Source of the DNA: Gnetum montanum | Taxonomy: Eukaryota; Streptophyta; Gnetopsida; Gnetales; Gnetaceae | Length of the DNA stretch: 64,000 bases | Direction: 5' to 3' | Assembly (NCBI GenBank): GCA_015680685.1 | Contig: MNCI01028444.1 | Location: forward strand, 646,804-710,803 | Shown here: piece after piece, positions 10,761 to 21,708 of the stretch | Layout: every line of letters begins with the position of its first letter | Numbering within the stretch: position 1 is the first letter of the stretch | Notes under the pieces: model-generated | Told to the model about the DNA's origin: nothing | Databases searched by the model: none | What the model saw: the letters and a program-made list of their open reading frames with translations, nothing else | Program-made: the position numbers and the translations under genes

Positions 10761-12289
10761 ATTTAGAGCTTGGTGGAAAAACTTTGAAATTTGAATATCT
10801 TAGAAATACTAAGAAATTTTCAATGAATTTGGGGTCCATATAGTCCTAGAAAAGCCAAGAATATGATGAAATCATTGAAGAGGGTCTTTAAAAGTTCAAA
10901 AATTGAAAATTTTAATGGAGAATACATTTATTGAGTAAAATATGTAATGGAGTACATGGTTTGATGTAGAAGATGGGTGTACAAGAGATGCTAATTACAA
11001 GAATGTCTAAGGATAAGGTGCCTAACAAACCCAACCAAGAGAGATGTAAATGAATCCTCCCCATAGTAGGTACATGCCTTGTTTTCCCTTACATAGCCTC
11101 AACCCAAGGTGTCTATAGACCCCATAGGTGATTAATGATTGATGGAAGTTAAGGACCAAACCCTAAAAGATTCTACCCAAGAATTCAAGTATGTTAGACC
11201 AAGACACTGAATCAAGAACATGGACTCTAGAAATGAGGTGAGTTATAGATAGCATAGATGGATGATGGAGAAGGTATAATGGAATTTCAAATGGAGGTCA
11301 TAAGAAGTCCATTTTGGAGCTTTGTATTTAAAATTACCTAAGAAGATCCATTCTTAGTCTACATCAAAACTAACCTCTTTCAGTGACTTTGCATCACTAC
11401 TCCAAGACCAATCTAGCCCCTTAAGACACAAGAGTGCTCCCACAGAATAATCATCATTCCACAAAGAGAAGAAAATAGAAGTAGAAATTGAGAGAGGGCC
11501 TTAGTTAAAGGGGACCTTCAAGCATGAGTAACATGTCTTTCTAGTCCCATAACCAGTGCTTATAGCCTGTTAATTTGTTTAAGGGGTGTGCTCTAAATTT
11601 CCATCATGTGTTTTTTTCTTGTGTTTTCAGATGGGAACCACACCATGCAAAGACTTATTTGACTTTCTATTATTGGTCGACATGAAATGATAATAATTCT
11701 ATGAAAAAACATAAGCACCCAAGCAAGTAGAAGAGTACAATGAGTATTGAGCTCCCTTGAAGTCACACCCTATGCAAACCTTTGAATCCTTCCCAATTTT
11801 GAAAACTACAAAGCTCAAAAAATTATTAAAATTTTATTTAATGAAAGGGACCTTAAATTTTCAAAACAAGGAAAACCATAGAGTTTGTGGACGAGTAAAT
11901 GTCACGGACTCACTTCCTGTTCCATGAAAAAGAAACCATGACTTAATCATTGGCACAAAAATTCAAAAATGGAAACCAGGCATTAGCAAACGAAACATAA
12001 AGCACAAACCACCATTAGTAACAACTATAGTACCATTGTGTCCTATTGGCACAAAGCACATTTATTATCAAAAATTTGAAGATCACACTCAAACAAAGTA
12101 AAATATATAAGAAGGTGTAAAATATTCAAGAAAGATGTAAATGTACTAATGATGGTATAAAACAAAAATGGTATAAAATAGGAAAAAGATTTTAAATAAA
12201 AAAGGTGTAAAAGAAAAAAATTGCAAAGACAAAAATGTGTAAAACAAAAAATAAAAAAATTGAAAAGCCAAGTATATGATTAGCATGAA
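10761..12289 (-). other. RT-A non-coding region between integrase and additional gene
   Basis: No coding similarity was found. The stretch 10930-12240 is A-rich on the + strand and matches 62700-63960 of RT-F in order and wording (for example the segment ending in GATTAATGATT and the block CTTCAAGCATG...ATGTCTTTC), so it is a conserved part of this family. Confidence 0.6.
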
Positions 12290-13300
12290 TGGCCATCTTC
12301 CCCATGATTGAGTTGGAAGGAAGAGATTTGAAAAATTAAGTGTGGTTGTCCATCCATTGAGGTATTTGTTGCACTAGCTTGCTTTGGCTCATGGAAAGGC
12401 TTTACTTTTTGAATGTTGATCAACTACTTTTTATTTTGGCTCTTAGGTTTGTAGATTAACACAACCCTAGAGGAAAAGGTTTTGGCAATTACATAAGGTC
12501 CCTCCCACAACATTTGGAGTTTGGTTTTAAAGGTACGTGTGTGGGATTCTAATAGAGAACCTTATCTCTAGGTTGAAATTTTACTTTCTGTATTCTAAGG
12601 CCATGACATTGCTTGTTGAATGCCTTGTGTGTTTCATTCAAAGATAGGGCCACTAATCAATTTTCATCTAGCACATTGAGGTTGATCAGTCTCTCTTTTT
12701 ATGCTAGAATTAAGTCAAGATCTAGATCACAAGTTGTTGAGAGTGTACAAAGCTTGGATTGAATTGAGAGCATTGGGATTTTCTCGTATACTAACTCATA
12801 GGGAGAGTATCCAATGGGGAGTTTCCATGTTGAGAAATAGGCCCAAAGGGCATCATTGAGTTTTTTTCTCTAGTCTCTCCTATATTTTCTTATGGTCTTT
12901 GTTACAATCTTTGTAATCTCCTTGTTAGTTACCTTTGCTTAACCATTAGCTTGGGGATGATAGGGTGTTGTTAATTTATGTTTGATCCCCAATAATTGCA
13001 TGATTTTTTCAAAATGTGGCATTTGTACAATGAGTTTCATTGTTAAAAATCAATGCATAGGGCACCCCAAAGCTATTTACAAATTTTTTTTGTATAAATC
13101 AAGTAGCAATGGATGATGTACAATAAGTGACAACCGCTGCTTTTGCCCATTTGTTGTAGTAGTCGACTATTACAATAATGTATGTCTTTCCATTAGACAT
13201 GTGTGTGATGGGATCCATGAAGTCAATGCCCCATATGTCAAAGGGTTCTAGTGATTCTAGTGATTGAATCCATTTTTGAGGATCCTCCATTCATGTGGTC
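12290..13300 (-). pseudogene. RT-A integrase (decayed)
   Basis: Integrase would insert the element's cDNA into the host chromosome. Residues 13290-13099 read FDIWGIDFMDPITHMSNGKTYI and VIVDYYNKWAKA, the Athila-type start of the catalytic core with its first aspartate (WGIDF). Further on are remnants of the core and, near 12490, LWEGPYVI of the C-terminal region. Several TAG/TAA stops break the frame. The second and third catalytic residues could not be placed with confidence. Confidence 0.75.
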
Positions 13301-15060
13301 ATCCCATCATCTTGTTGACAACATTTACAAGATTAAACAAACTAGTGGGCATCCCTAAAGATTGTAGGCCAATAATATCCTACCATCAGGATTTTTATGA
13401 TTGTATGTCTCCCAACATAGTGGCCTCTACAAGGGCCTTCATGAGCATCCTAGAGAACATGCAATTGATTTGCATTAGGGACACACCAATGAACCAGGCC
13501 ATTGATGCACACCTTGTAAAGGTGTCTGTTGATTTCTTTGAAGTAGTTTCTTTTGAAAGTCCAGATCTTATGGCATCTCTTGAGTGAGAAGGTAAGTGAA
13601 GATGTCATCATACCATTTTATTTTTATGGAAATTTGTTAATTTACTACTCCTATAAAGAGGAGTTCATCTGGAAATTGATTAAAGACCAAGCTCTCCTCT
13701 TCTTTGTTATTCCATCTTAACCAAGATAGATGATCAGTGATCACATTCTCAATCCCCTTTTGATCTATCATTGTGAGATCAAATTCTTGCAAGATCACAA
13801 GCCATTGTATGATATGGGGGCTCATCATTGGCATTTTTATTAGGAAGTAGATGACACTTTGATCTATCTGTACAAACACTTTATAGAAAATTACATAGTG
13901 CTTGAACTTTTCAAGAGCCTACACCACTACCATTAGTTCTTTCTTAGTTGTGGTGTAATTCAACTGTGCACCCATAATTCTTTAGCTCACACAATGGATG
14001 TAATATGGATGTTTCTTAGCATCCAACTGTGTAAGCATTGCTCCCAAGGCATAATTAGATGCATCTATCATTATGTGAAATGTTTTCGACTAGTTTGGTG
14101 CTCATAGAATTGGAGTTTCTATGAGTTTGTCCTTTAGCTATTGGAATGCATGTTCACACTCCTTGGTCTAGATGAATGGAGCATCTTTCTTTGTAAGCTC
14201 GACTAACAACTTTACAATATTAAAGAAATTCTTTATAAACCATTGGTAGTAGCTAGTATGTCCACAAAATGATTGTATGTCTTTGACTATCTATAGTTGG
14301 CATGTGATTCCTTGGATGAACCTCATCTTTTTTGAGTCTACCTCAATCCCTTCTTGAGTAATTTTGTGCCCTAGTACTATGCCTTTCTAGATCATTAAAT
14401 GGATTTTTTCCAATTGAACCTAGCATTTATTTCAACAAATCTTTTTAGTACTTGCTCAAGGCGATCCAAAGCTTACTCAAATGTAGCCCCATAGGTAGAA
14501 AAGTCATCCATAAAGACTTCTACCTTGATACCAATCTATTGTAGAAAAATACTAAGGACTAGGCATTGGAATGTTGTAAGGGTATTGCATAGACCAAATG
14601 GCATCTTGCAATATGCAAAATTTCCCTAAGGATTCATGAATGTTATTTTGACCTAATCCTTCAGTGCAATTTGGATTTGCTTATAGCCACTATAGCCATC
14701 CAAGAAGCTATAATAACAATGCCCAAATATGGTATCCAACACTTGGTCCACAAATGACAATGAAAAATGATCTTTAAATGTTACCATATTCAACAGCCTA
14801 AAGTTGATGCAAACCCATCACTTCCCACCTTTCTTTGGCATAATTACAAGTGAACTAACCCACTCACTATCCGCTATGGGATAGATGAACCCTACCTTGA
14901 GGAGTTGTTCTATTTCCTCTTTGACGATCTACTTAAACTTAGGGTTCAATTGCCTTTGCAGCTATCTTCTTGGCTTCATGGCTAGGTTGGTGTAGATACA
15001 ATGTTGGTAGATCCTTGGATTGATTCCAATCAACTCAGGATATGATCAAGTAAATTTTTT
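13301..15060 (-). pseudogene. RT-A reverse transcriptase and RNase H (decayed)
   Basis: On the minus strand about 15050-14330 holds RT remnants including KIQAIKGG, NPNCTEGLGQ and a Y-LWGYI stretch where the YVDD-type site should lie. At 14390 LGHKITQEGIEVDSKKM marks the RT end. RNase H follows: FHIMIDASNYALGAML (first aspartate kept), then TTTKKELMVVV-ALEKF (glutamate kept), QIDQSVIYFLIKM, and QEFDLTMIDQKGIENVITDHLS at 13790-13720. These are Athila-like signatures. Many in-frame TAG/TAA stops show it is inactive. The polymerase would copy the RNA to DNA and RNase H would remove the RNA strand. Confidence 0.75.
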
Positions 15061-15714
15061 TGGCCATTTTTTAACCACCTTTAATAGCTTGTATTTTTTT
15101 TAAGAGTAAGATTTACATTAATTATAACCATCTTACCATTATTTAAAAATGCATACTCCATGTTGGCTATTAGAGTTTTTAACTCTAGGGGCTCTTGTTT
15201 GAAATGATCAGGGATTTCCAACTCTTCCTAATAGGTATCATCATTTTCATTATTAGAGAGTTGGTGATGAACTTACGCAAGTTCATCCATGCCTTTGACA
15301 TAGATACATGTTAAGCTCTTAGTAGGTTCTATGCATAGTGCAATGCTATCAGAGTCAGTTATCAACCACCAAGTGTCCTCTTGTTTTGTGGCTACTATGT
15401 ACAGGCATTTTTGGATATCTATTTCATGTGTACATTGATTGCATGCTTTGATGAATGTATTATTAATGAACTAGATTTTTTGCATGTAATTGCATCCATT
15501 ATCACTATACACAATGCATGGAACTCTCTTCTTCTCAAACTATCTAAATTCATGCATCAACAGTGCTCAACCATGCATGTTCCATAATGATGAGAAAGTC
15601 ACCTTTGCAGTTGTCTACCTTGATCACCAAAAGATTTACAAGATAAGACCACTCACAAACTATGGTCACAATGTCCTCTATGAAACCCAAAAGGAATAGT
15701 GATTTATTAGTCTA

Positions 15715-15850
15715 TTAATTCCAAATGGATATTTCTCTTCTTGAGAGGTGGTAGGTTCTAGGCCTTGTACATGTCGTAGGAGATGAGATTGACATCGGAA
15801 CTAGAATTAAGAAGAGCCTTGCATGGCTCATGTCTAGTGATTTGTAAGTA
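15715..15850 (-). pseudogene. RT-A aspartic protease motif region (decayed)
   Basis: One minus-strand frame reads KALLNSSSDVNLISYDMYKA followed by LPPLKKRNI, which lines up with the active-site region of Athila proteases. The catalytic aspartate-containing triplet is not intact (NSSSDV), so cleavage of the polyprotein would not be expected. The stop after YKA and frame changes add to the decay. Confidence 0.6.
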
Positions 15851-18390
15851 AATAAGATGACTTCCCAAGTCATATCTCTTTGTGGGAAGGTTGCTAGCCT
15901 TAATCCAATCAAAGACAACATGAGTTAGCATCACAATGTAGATTTGAGGTGATGTTTGGTTTAAAGAACTCTCAAATATATTTGATATAGAGGATGGGGG
16001 TACTGGAGATATAAGGAAACTAGCTATATTAGGTTGTGAGGGTTTGGGAGGATCATTGGGTTAGAAAAATAATTTTTTTTCTAGATCAATTATCCAAATT
16101 TCTCAACTAGAAGGCCGATTGTAAATTTACAACCCTCATAGCATTTCGTTGCTATGACTATGGGGGAATTTTCCCTTCCATGGATGGAGTAAGAGGTAAC
16201 TGGGTTGAGGGTAGAGAGATGTGTGTAGATGAGTGCAGAGAGTGGTATGGATATGGGTTCTCCCCTTGAGTAGATGGTGAATGAGTTCGATGGTACTCTA
16301 GAGGATAATAGTGATGTTGGAATGAGGCATGGCTTGTAGAGCTTCTTGGAAAAATAGGTTGCTGAACATAGTGCCCATATGAATCTAATTGCCTGTAACG
16401 GTACTACGATCTTGGTGGTAACATTCCCCATGACTATGGTTGCTGCCACTATTATTATTGCTCATACGGTTGTGGTGGAGCTCCACTTGGATAATAAGCT
16501 TATTATTGCTAATGGAAGTGCCTTGAATTGCCTTGAGGATAAGGTAATCATCTAGGTGCTTACCTTCATGCTAGTTGAAGATTTAGTGTGTACACCCCAG
16601 AATCTTTTAATTGTGACACCATAGGAAAACATCCTTTAGGATGGTCATATTAACAAATTTCACACCCAGCATCATCATCAAAGCCTGTCTCTACAACTTC
16701 TTCTATTGCAACAACTTTGCCCTTACCCCTCTGGTTAGCATGTTTAGCTTCTTTCTACCTTCTATAGTTGTGATCACTATTCTACTCTTTAGATTCTTTA
16801 GCAATTCTCATAGAAATTTAGAATCTTTCATCCAAAGAGTCCCATAATTTATCAACCTTTGTTGAAATATCAGAAATAGATTTTTGGATTGGTAAGGTTT
16901 CCTTATTCATCATTTCGTCAAGTTGTGACTCCTCATCATAAAATTGGACCTCCCTTTTCCTAATGAAAGGGTCCCTAGTATATTCTTATGCACTTTCCCT
17001 TTTTTCCAACTCACCTTATTCTTTTGCTACCTACTCTATCAATCTTTGTATATGATGAGCTCTTAGTTTGCATAGTCTCTCTTAGGTATAAACCCCAAGA
17101 GTACTTTGGGTTTCTACTCTAAGCCTTTCTATGATGTGGTAGAGTTGTTCCCTCTAAGAATAACCATGGCTAGGGCATCAATGTAAGAGAGAATAATATC
17201 TACCCATGGTGACATCCAATGGTTCAAGTATTCCCTATTTATAGCCTTGGATTTGCCTTCTTAGATTAGACACTTTGGAGTACATCTGGTATTTGTCATT
17301 AAATAGTTCTAGCATAGTACTCCATTTGCAGATAAATTCCAAATCCAAGGATTGGTACTAGATTTCTACCTCTTTGATGAGTGTCCTAGGGAATAACTTC
17401 AATTTTTGCTAGTTGTTCTCTATTTTTTGTAAGGTGTAGGCATCATGAAAGGCTTGTAGATGGTTTTGTAGTTTAGACTTATATCCCCCCTCAAATCTTG
17501 GGATATTCTTCATGTCTAAGTGCTTGATTCAACTATCTTTCACATGCCTAGTTGGGATCTTGACTACCTCTGAAATGTTAAGCATGCTTTAATTTACTAG
17601 TAAAGGTTCATCATCATCATTATTTCATTTTTTTTATGATGTCCTCTATTACCCCTTTGATTATTGTGGACATGGTGGTTAGTATTATTATTTTTCTCAC
17701 CTCCATCATGATTGTTCCTTTTGTAGAATCTTTTAGAACCAGAAGAAGAGGAAGAAGAAGATGTAGAGGAAGAGGATGAAGAGGAAGGAGGACTACCACT
17801 ACCATGGTATCTACCCACTCCCCTTTGGTTTTCATGGCCATGTTTGTCAAGTTTCTTATCATCTTAATGCCTATTCGAGCCTTTTCCTTGACTGCCATCT
17901 TTACCCGAACCTAGTTTGTTGATAGTGAAATGTAGGTTCAGGTTCAACCCCCATCACCAGTATTGAGGGGTGGAGAATTTTCATGTTAAAAGCCCCTAGA
18001 GAGAGGATCCTCATTATCACCTTAGTTTAGTAGGAAAAAAGCATTGGTGAACCATTTCCCCTTCACAAACTCATGTTGCTTCTACTAGTGTCAATCTCTC
18101 TTCCATTGTGTTTTAGTGGGATAGTAGTCTTGGTAGTCATAATCATGCACAACATACTCCTCTTAAAGATCATGGATGCCTAACTTCTTAAGAGTTTGAA
18201 GCAACATCATAGGCATAGATTGATCAGGAGGCATTATAATGTTGCCTTTAATAGCACGCCATCGTAGTTGTTCATCCTATTGTAGGATGAAGGTGAAATC
18301 AAGCACATACTCATCTAAATAAGTATATACCATCTTGCACTCTTGTGAAACAAGTGGTTTAACATCATCATGCCTAAGAGAAGAAGACAT
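15851..18390 (-). pseudogene. RT-A gag (decayed)
   Basis: Gag would form the virus-like particle. A plausible start is the ATG at 18390 (MSSSLRHDDVKPLVSQECKM). Around 17540-16900 the minus strand reads IPRFEGGYKSKLQNHLQAFH and later RLRVETQSTLGVYT, which look like the capsid region of Athila gag. A low-complexity serine run (about 17800-17730) precedes a basic K/R/N/H-rich part. Multiple TAG/TAA stops interrupt the frame. No zinc knuckle was recognised. Confidence 0.6.
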
Positions 18391-18522
18391 TTTTCAAAAA
18401 AATATAATATCAATGTGCTTTATATAATTATATTACGTGTGAGAGTGATGTTGATCTTGGGTTTGTCCAATGATGTTAATGATATTAATTAATCCTAGAT
18501 AGCACATCTTTCAATAAAAAGA

Positions 18523-18542
18523 GTTCCCAGTAATGATGCCAA
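18523..18542 (-). promoter_or_regulatory. RT-A primer binding site
   Basis: On the minus strand TTGGCATCATTACTGGGAAC begins immediately after the 5' LTR. It differs from the Asp-tRNA type site known in Athila elements mainly by C-to-T and G-to-A changes. This fixes the element's direction. Confidence 0.7.
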
Positions 18543-18903
18543 TGATGAGTGATGAAAGGTATCCATATGCTCAACCATACAAATTACAAAGTGTTCATGC
18601 ATGATCCGATCAAATTCCATGGACTCTATGTCTTTCAATACACTAGTTTTCTAGGAAGTGAACCTCATCTTAAAGGTCATTCATTTTCTTCCCAATTACA
18701 CTTGTGATGTACAAAGGTATGGTTAAGTGTAATTGAGGCACATGATTTTTATTGTTTTATGTTTTATGTTGCTTAGTACTTAAAGTAGAGAGATGAAGTA
18801 ATTTAATAATTAATTTAATTTAACTACTTAACTAGTCTCTAACTAGTCCTAATAGAAGCATTCAATCCCACTTTCTATACACATCTTGAACCCATGTATC
18901 AAC
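18543..18903 (-). repeat. 5' LTR of RT-A, part 1 (split by RT-B)
   Basis: It matches 6231-6590 of the 3' LTR. It stops at TCAAC (18899-18903), the target duplication of RT-B, and resumes at 37474. Confidence 0.9.
18899..18903. repeat. Left target-site duplication of RT-B
   Basis: TCAAC matches 37469-37473 exactly. The uninterrupted RT-A LTR at 6591 reads TCCAC at the same place, which confirms a clean insertion. Confidence 0.9.
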
Positions 18904-19494
18904 TGTACCATCTGAAATCGTCGGTCTTCGGCTGGAAGGAAACAGAAACCAGGAGATCTCCGGACACGCACAGAAGACTCTACCTTTGCTTGAGGGCAAG
19001 CTGGAATTGACGAAGGCAGAGTACCTTGAGTGGTCTGCATGTGGATCAGGCAAGGATTTCCCCAAACATACACCGAGGTGCTATACGCTGGGTTATATGT
19101 GAACAACATAACAGATGTAAAATGAAACGTAAACGACGTAACTGGTGTAAACAGAGCGTAAACGTACGAGGGCGTAAATAGCAAACATGCAACAACTAAT
19201 GAAAAACTATAACAGATTTTAGGAAGAAAATGTAGCAGTATTATTGCAAAGTGAGAATTACAATGCACCGGTCTAACGCATATGTGGCTTTCACACAAGG
19301 CGGACGAATAGCCCCGGTGGATGTAGGGATGATTGTGTGCTGGTTCAAACTGCAGGCACATCGTAGAGGCTGTATGCTCAGCGTACAGGGTTGAGGTCCA
19401 ACGTACAAGGTTCTCTGCTCTGGTTCTTAGCATCTCTATTTTTCTCTCTAGTTTGCTCAAAAATTGCCGACCCCGTTCTAATGAAAAATTGGGG

Positions 19495-19502
19495 TTTTTA
19501 TA
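19495..19502 (-). promoter_or_regulatory. TATA box of RT-B 3' LTR
   Basis: TATAAAAA on the minus strand; the counterpart in the 5' LTR is at 36634-36641. The GCGTATACGC arrays lie directly upstream. Confidence 0.6.
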
Positions 19503-19574
19503 CAAGTTTAAAAGTTAGACTCGAGTTGAGTGACACGTGGTGCGTTGACCGGGTGCAAAAGAATGAAATGTTAC

Positions 19575-20095
19575 AAGTGTACAATGTGCTGCATACGCTG
19601 GGCATATACGCTATATCTGCCATCTTGAGCGTATACGCCCAGCGTATATGCTGTGACTACTGGGTGTATACGCTAGGTGTATACGCTGTGCTTACTGGGC
19701 GTACATGCTGTGGAAGTTGGGCATATACGCCGTGAATGCTGGGCATATACACTATGTCTTCTAGGCGTATACGTTGGGTGTGCAGGATGTATATGCTCAG
19801 CATATAAACTTCAGGATGCCTGATGTCAACATCTAATGATTGCTTCGTTCACGTGAATTGATGCTGTATCAAATCTTGTTCTGAAATGCTGTTTCTTTGC
19901 CATCTTTGGAGATTGCATGCTAGGTGTATATGCTGGGCGTATACGCTGTGAACGCCGGGCGTATACGCTGTGAATGTTGGGCGTATATGTTATGGATGCT
20001 GGACTTGAGCGTATACGCTAAGAATGTGTACTTGGGCGTATACGCCCATGCTGAAAATGTGAATTAGGGCATATACGCTGGAAATGCACACTTAG
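19575..20095. repeat. GCGTATACGC palindrome arrays in RT-B 3' LTR
   Basis: Two clusters (19575-19810, 19920-20095) of the 10-bp palindrome GCGTATACGC and one- or two-base variants, spaced irregularly by about 10-30 bp, often with CTGGGC or CTGTGA between. Most variants are CpG-to-TpG/CpA changes. Confidence 0.85.
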
Positions 20096-20275
20096 TGAAA
20101 ACTAAGTATGTTGCACTCCAAAGTTGCCATTTCTGATAGCAGATGTTGTCGTGGTCATCGGTGGGTCCCAAGGAATTGCTCATCGTTAAATTTGACTCTA
20201 CTTAAAGCTGTCGGTGGGCCCTTAAGCTCGATTCTTGTTGAAAACGTACTAAGCTTAGAATTTTGTTGTGTTTCA

Positions 20276-20340
20276 TTGGCCCCTCTTTGTTGACGCTTGG
20301 AGGAATCGACCCAAGAAGCGTCGACGAAGAAGTGCAAAAC
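20276..20340 (-). promoter_or_regulatory. RT-B polypurine tract and conserved flank
   Basis: On the minus strand ACAAAGAGGGGCCAA lies directly before the 3' LTR start TGAAACAC. About 55 bases leading into it match the same place in RT-C (60005-60064), including CGTCAACAAAGAGGG in RT-B. It would prime plus-strand DNA synthesis. Confidence 0.8.
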
Positions 20341-21708
20341 ACCACAAGTAACTCGATAGAGGCTTTGTCCTTGGCCACCTAACTAGACATCATCGCACCG
20401 TGTTTAGCAGTACATGGGATTGTGGGAAATGGAATTTGTATTTGATAGGGAAAGGGAAACTGTGGGGGATTCAGGAGGAATCAAGGTTGTGCATAGTGAA
20501 GGGGACGTGTGGGCATGTATACGAGTCATGCTGATCTTTGTCAATAGCCATCGTTTAGCAGACTCGGAATCAAGACATGAGATGTGCGTTCTTTGGCGGA
20601 ACAAGACTCTTGGTTAGTGTTCGAGAGGACTTGTTAGTAGAACCAAAGCTACGTGATGATGTGTTGCATTCTTTGGAGGAATAGGACCCTTGCTTAGTGT
20701 TTAATGGGGAACCTGTTGGCGGAGAGCCAAAGCCATGCAACGGGATGTTTCTTGATTGTTTTAGACATGAGCATTTGCTTTTGAGGCCACTGTCGTCCCA
20801 TCCTGTGTTTTATGCGAGAAGTGACAACGCTCTTTTTTTTGTGTTCTTATGCTCAAATGTCATGTTGTGGGTTGCAACCGCTTAGGAGTGGTGCGATATG
20901 CAACGGTATGTTTGATGTTTCGGGCTGTACCGGATGTGTTCAGGATGTAGCCAAGTATAAGGTGTTGAGGGATAGGAGGGATATGAAATGGTGGATGTAT
21001 TAGTGAATGGTTTGATTTAGTCTTGTCACATGCGCTGCAAACAACGTCTCACCTTGCTACTTATGATGAAGTGTATTCTTGTACGAACACCTCTGAGTGT
21101 CATCCTGCAAACACAACTCCGAAAAGACAAGAAAACCATGAGTGAATAAGCAAGCTTAGACTTAAAATAGCTACTAATGAAATGAAGGCATTGAATGAGA
21201 TTTCAGGCACGATATATGGCTGGCAGCAATATGGTTAGGATTGGCCGATGGCAAGCGATGCAGCGATTCTAATGAAGTTTGAATGCAGCCATGGATTGAA
21301 GAATCAGAGATGAACTTGCCAGTTTATAGTCTTAGCAGACTATCATGGGTTAGTTTTATGTCATGACCCATTGGACATTGCCCGTTTAGCATCGTGGCAG
21401 ACGGTACATTGCCAGTTTCTAGTCTTGGCAGACCATGAAGAGGTAAACCAGTTTATAGTCTTAGCGGACTCTAGCAAGTGGAACTGTAGCAGTTTACTAT
21501 AGTATCAGACGTGTGCTAGTTTATTGTCATTGCAGATGCTATGTGGTATCAATTTATTGTCATGATGCCAGGACAAGCTGTGGTATCAGTTTTAAGTCAT
21601 GATTCCAGGATTGTTCTATGGTATCAGTTTACCGTCATGATTTCAGGACGAGCTGTGGTATTAGTTTATAGTCATGATGCCAGGACTCGCACGTACCTGA
21701 GCTTGTAC
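20341..21708 (-). repeat. RT-B 3' untranslated region with tandem repeats
   Basis: No gene is recognised in 20341-21330. From about 21330 to 21690 there are diverged tandem units of about 25-40 bp built around CAGTTTATAGTC with GCAGAC or ATGCCAGGA. Read on the element strand they carry a TAAACTG core. They lie directly after the integrase stop, the same position as in RT-C (58160-58690). Confidence 0.7.

Larger units (their letters stand above)
18904..20275 (-). repeat. 3' LTR of RT-B
   Basis: It begins TGTACCATCTG and ends TTGTGTTTCA on the + strand, and matches 36043-37468. The 19575-19810 and 19920-20095 parts are dense with GCGTATACGC-like palindromes and CTGGGCGTATA spacers. The minus-strand TATA box is at 19495-19502, downstream of these arrays in transcript direction. 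The right copy carries a few extra motif units, which explains most of the length difference. Confidence 0.9.

Noticed and set aside
17597-17898. Two open frames rich in serine and methionine/valine
   Set aside because: They are overlapping readings of a low-complexity part of RT-A gag; neither is an independent gene.
18849-19505. A 218-codon minus-strand open frame across the RT-A/RT-B junction
   Set aside because: It lies in LTR sequence, crosses the insertion point and is not kept in the partner LTR; chance opening.
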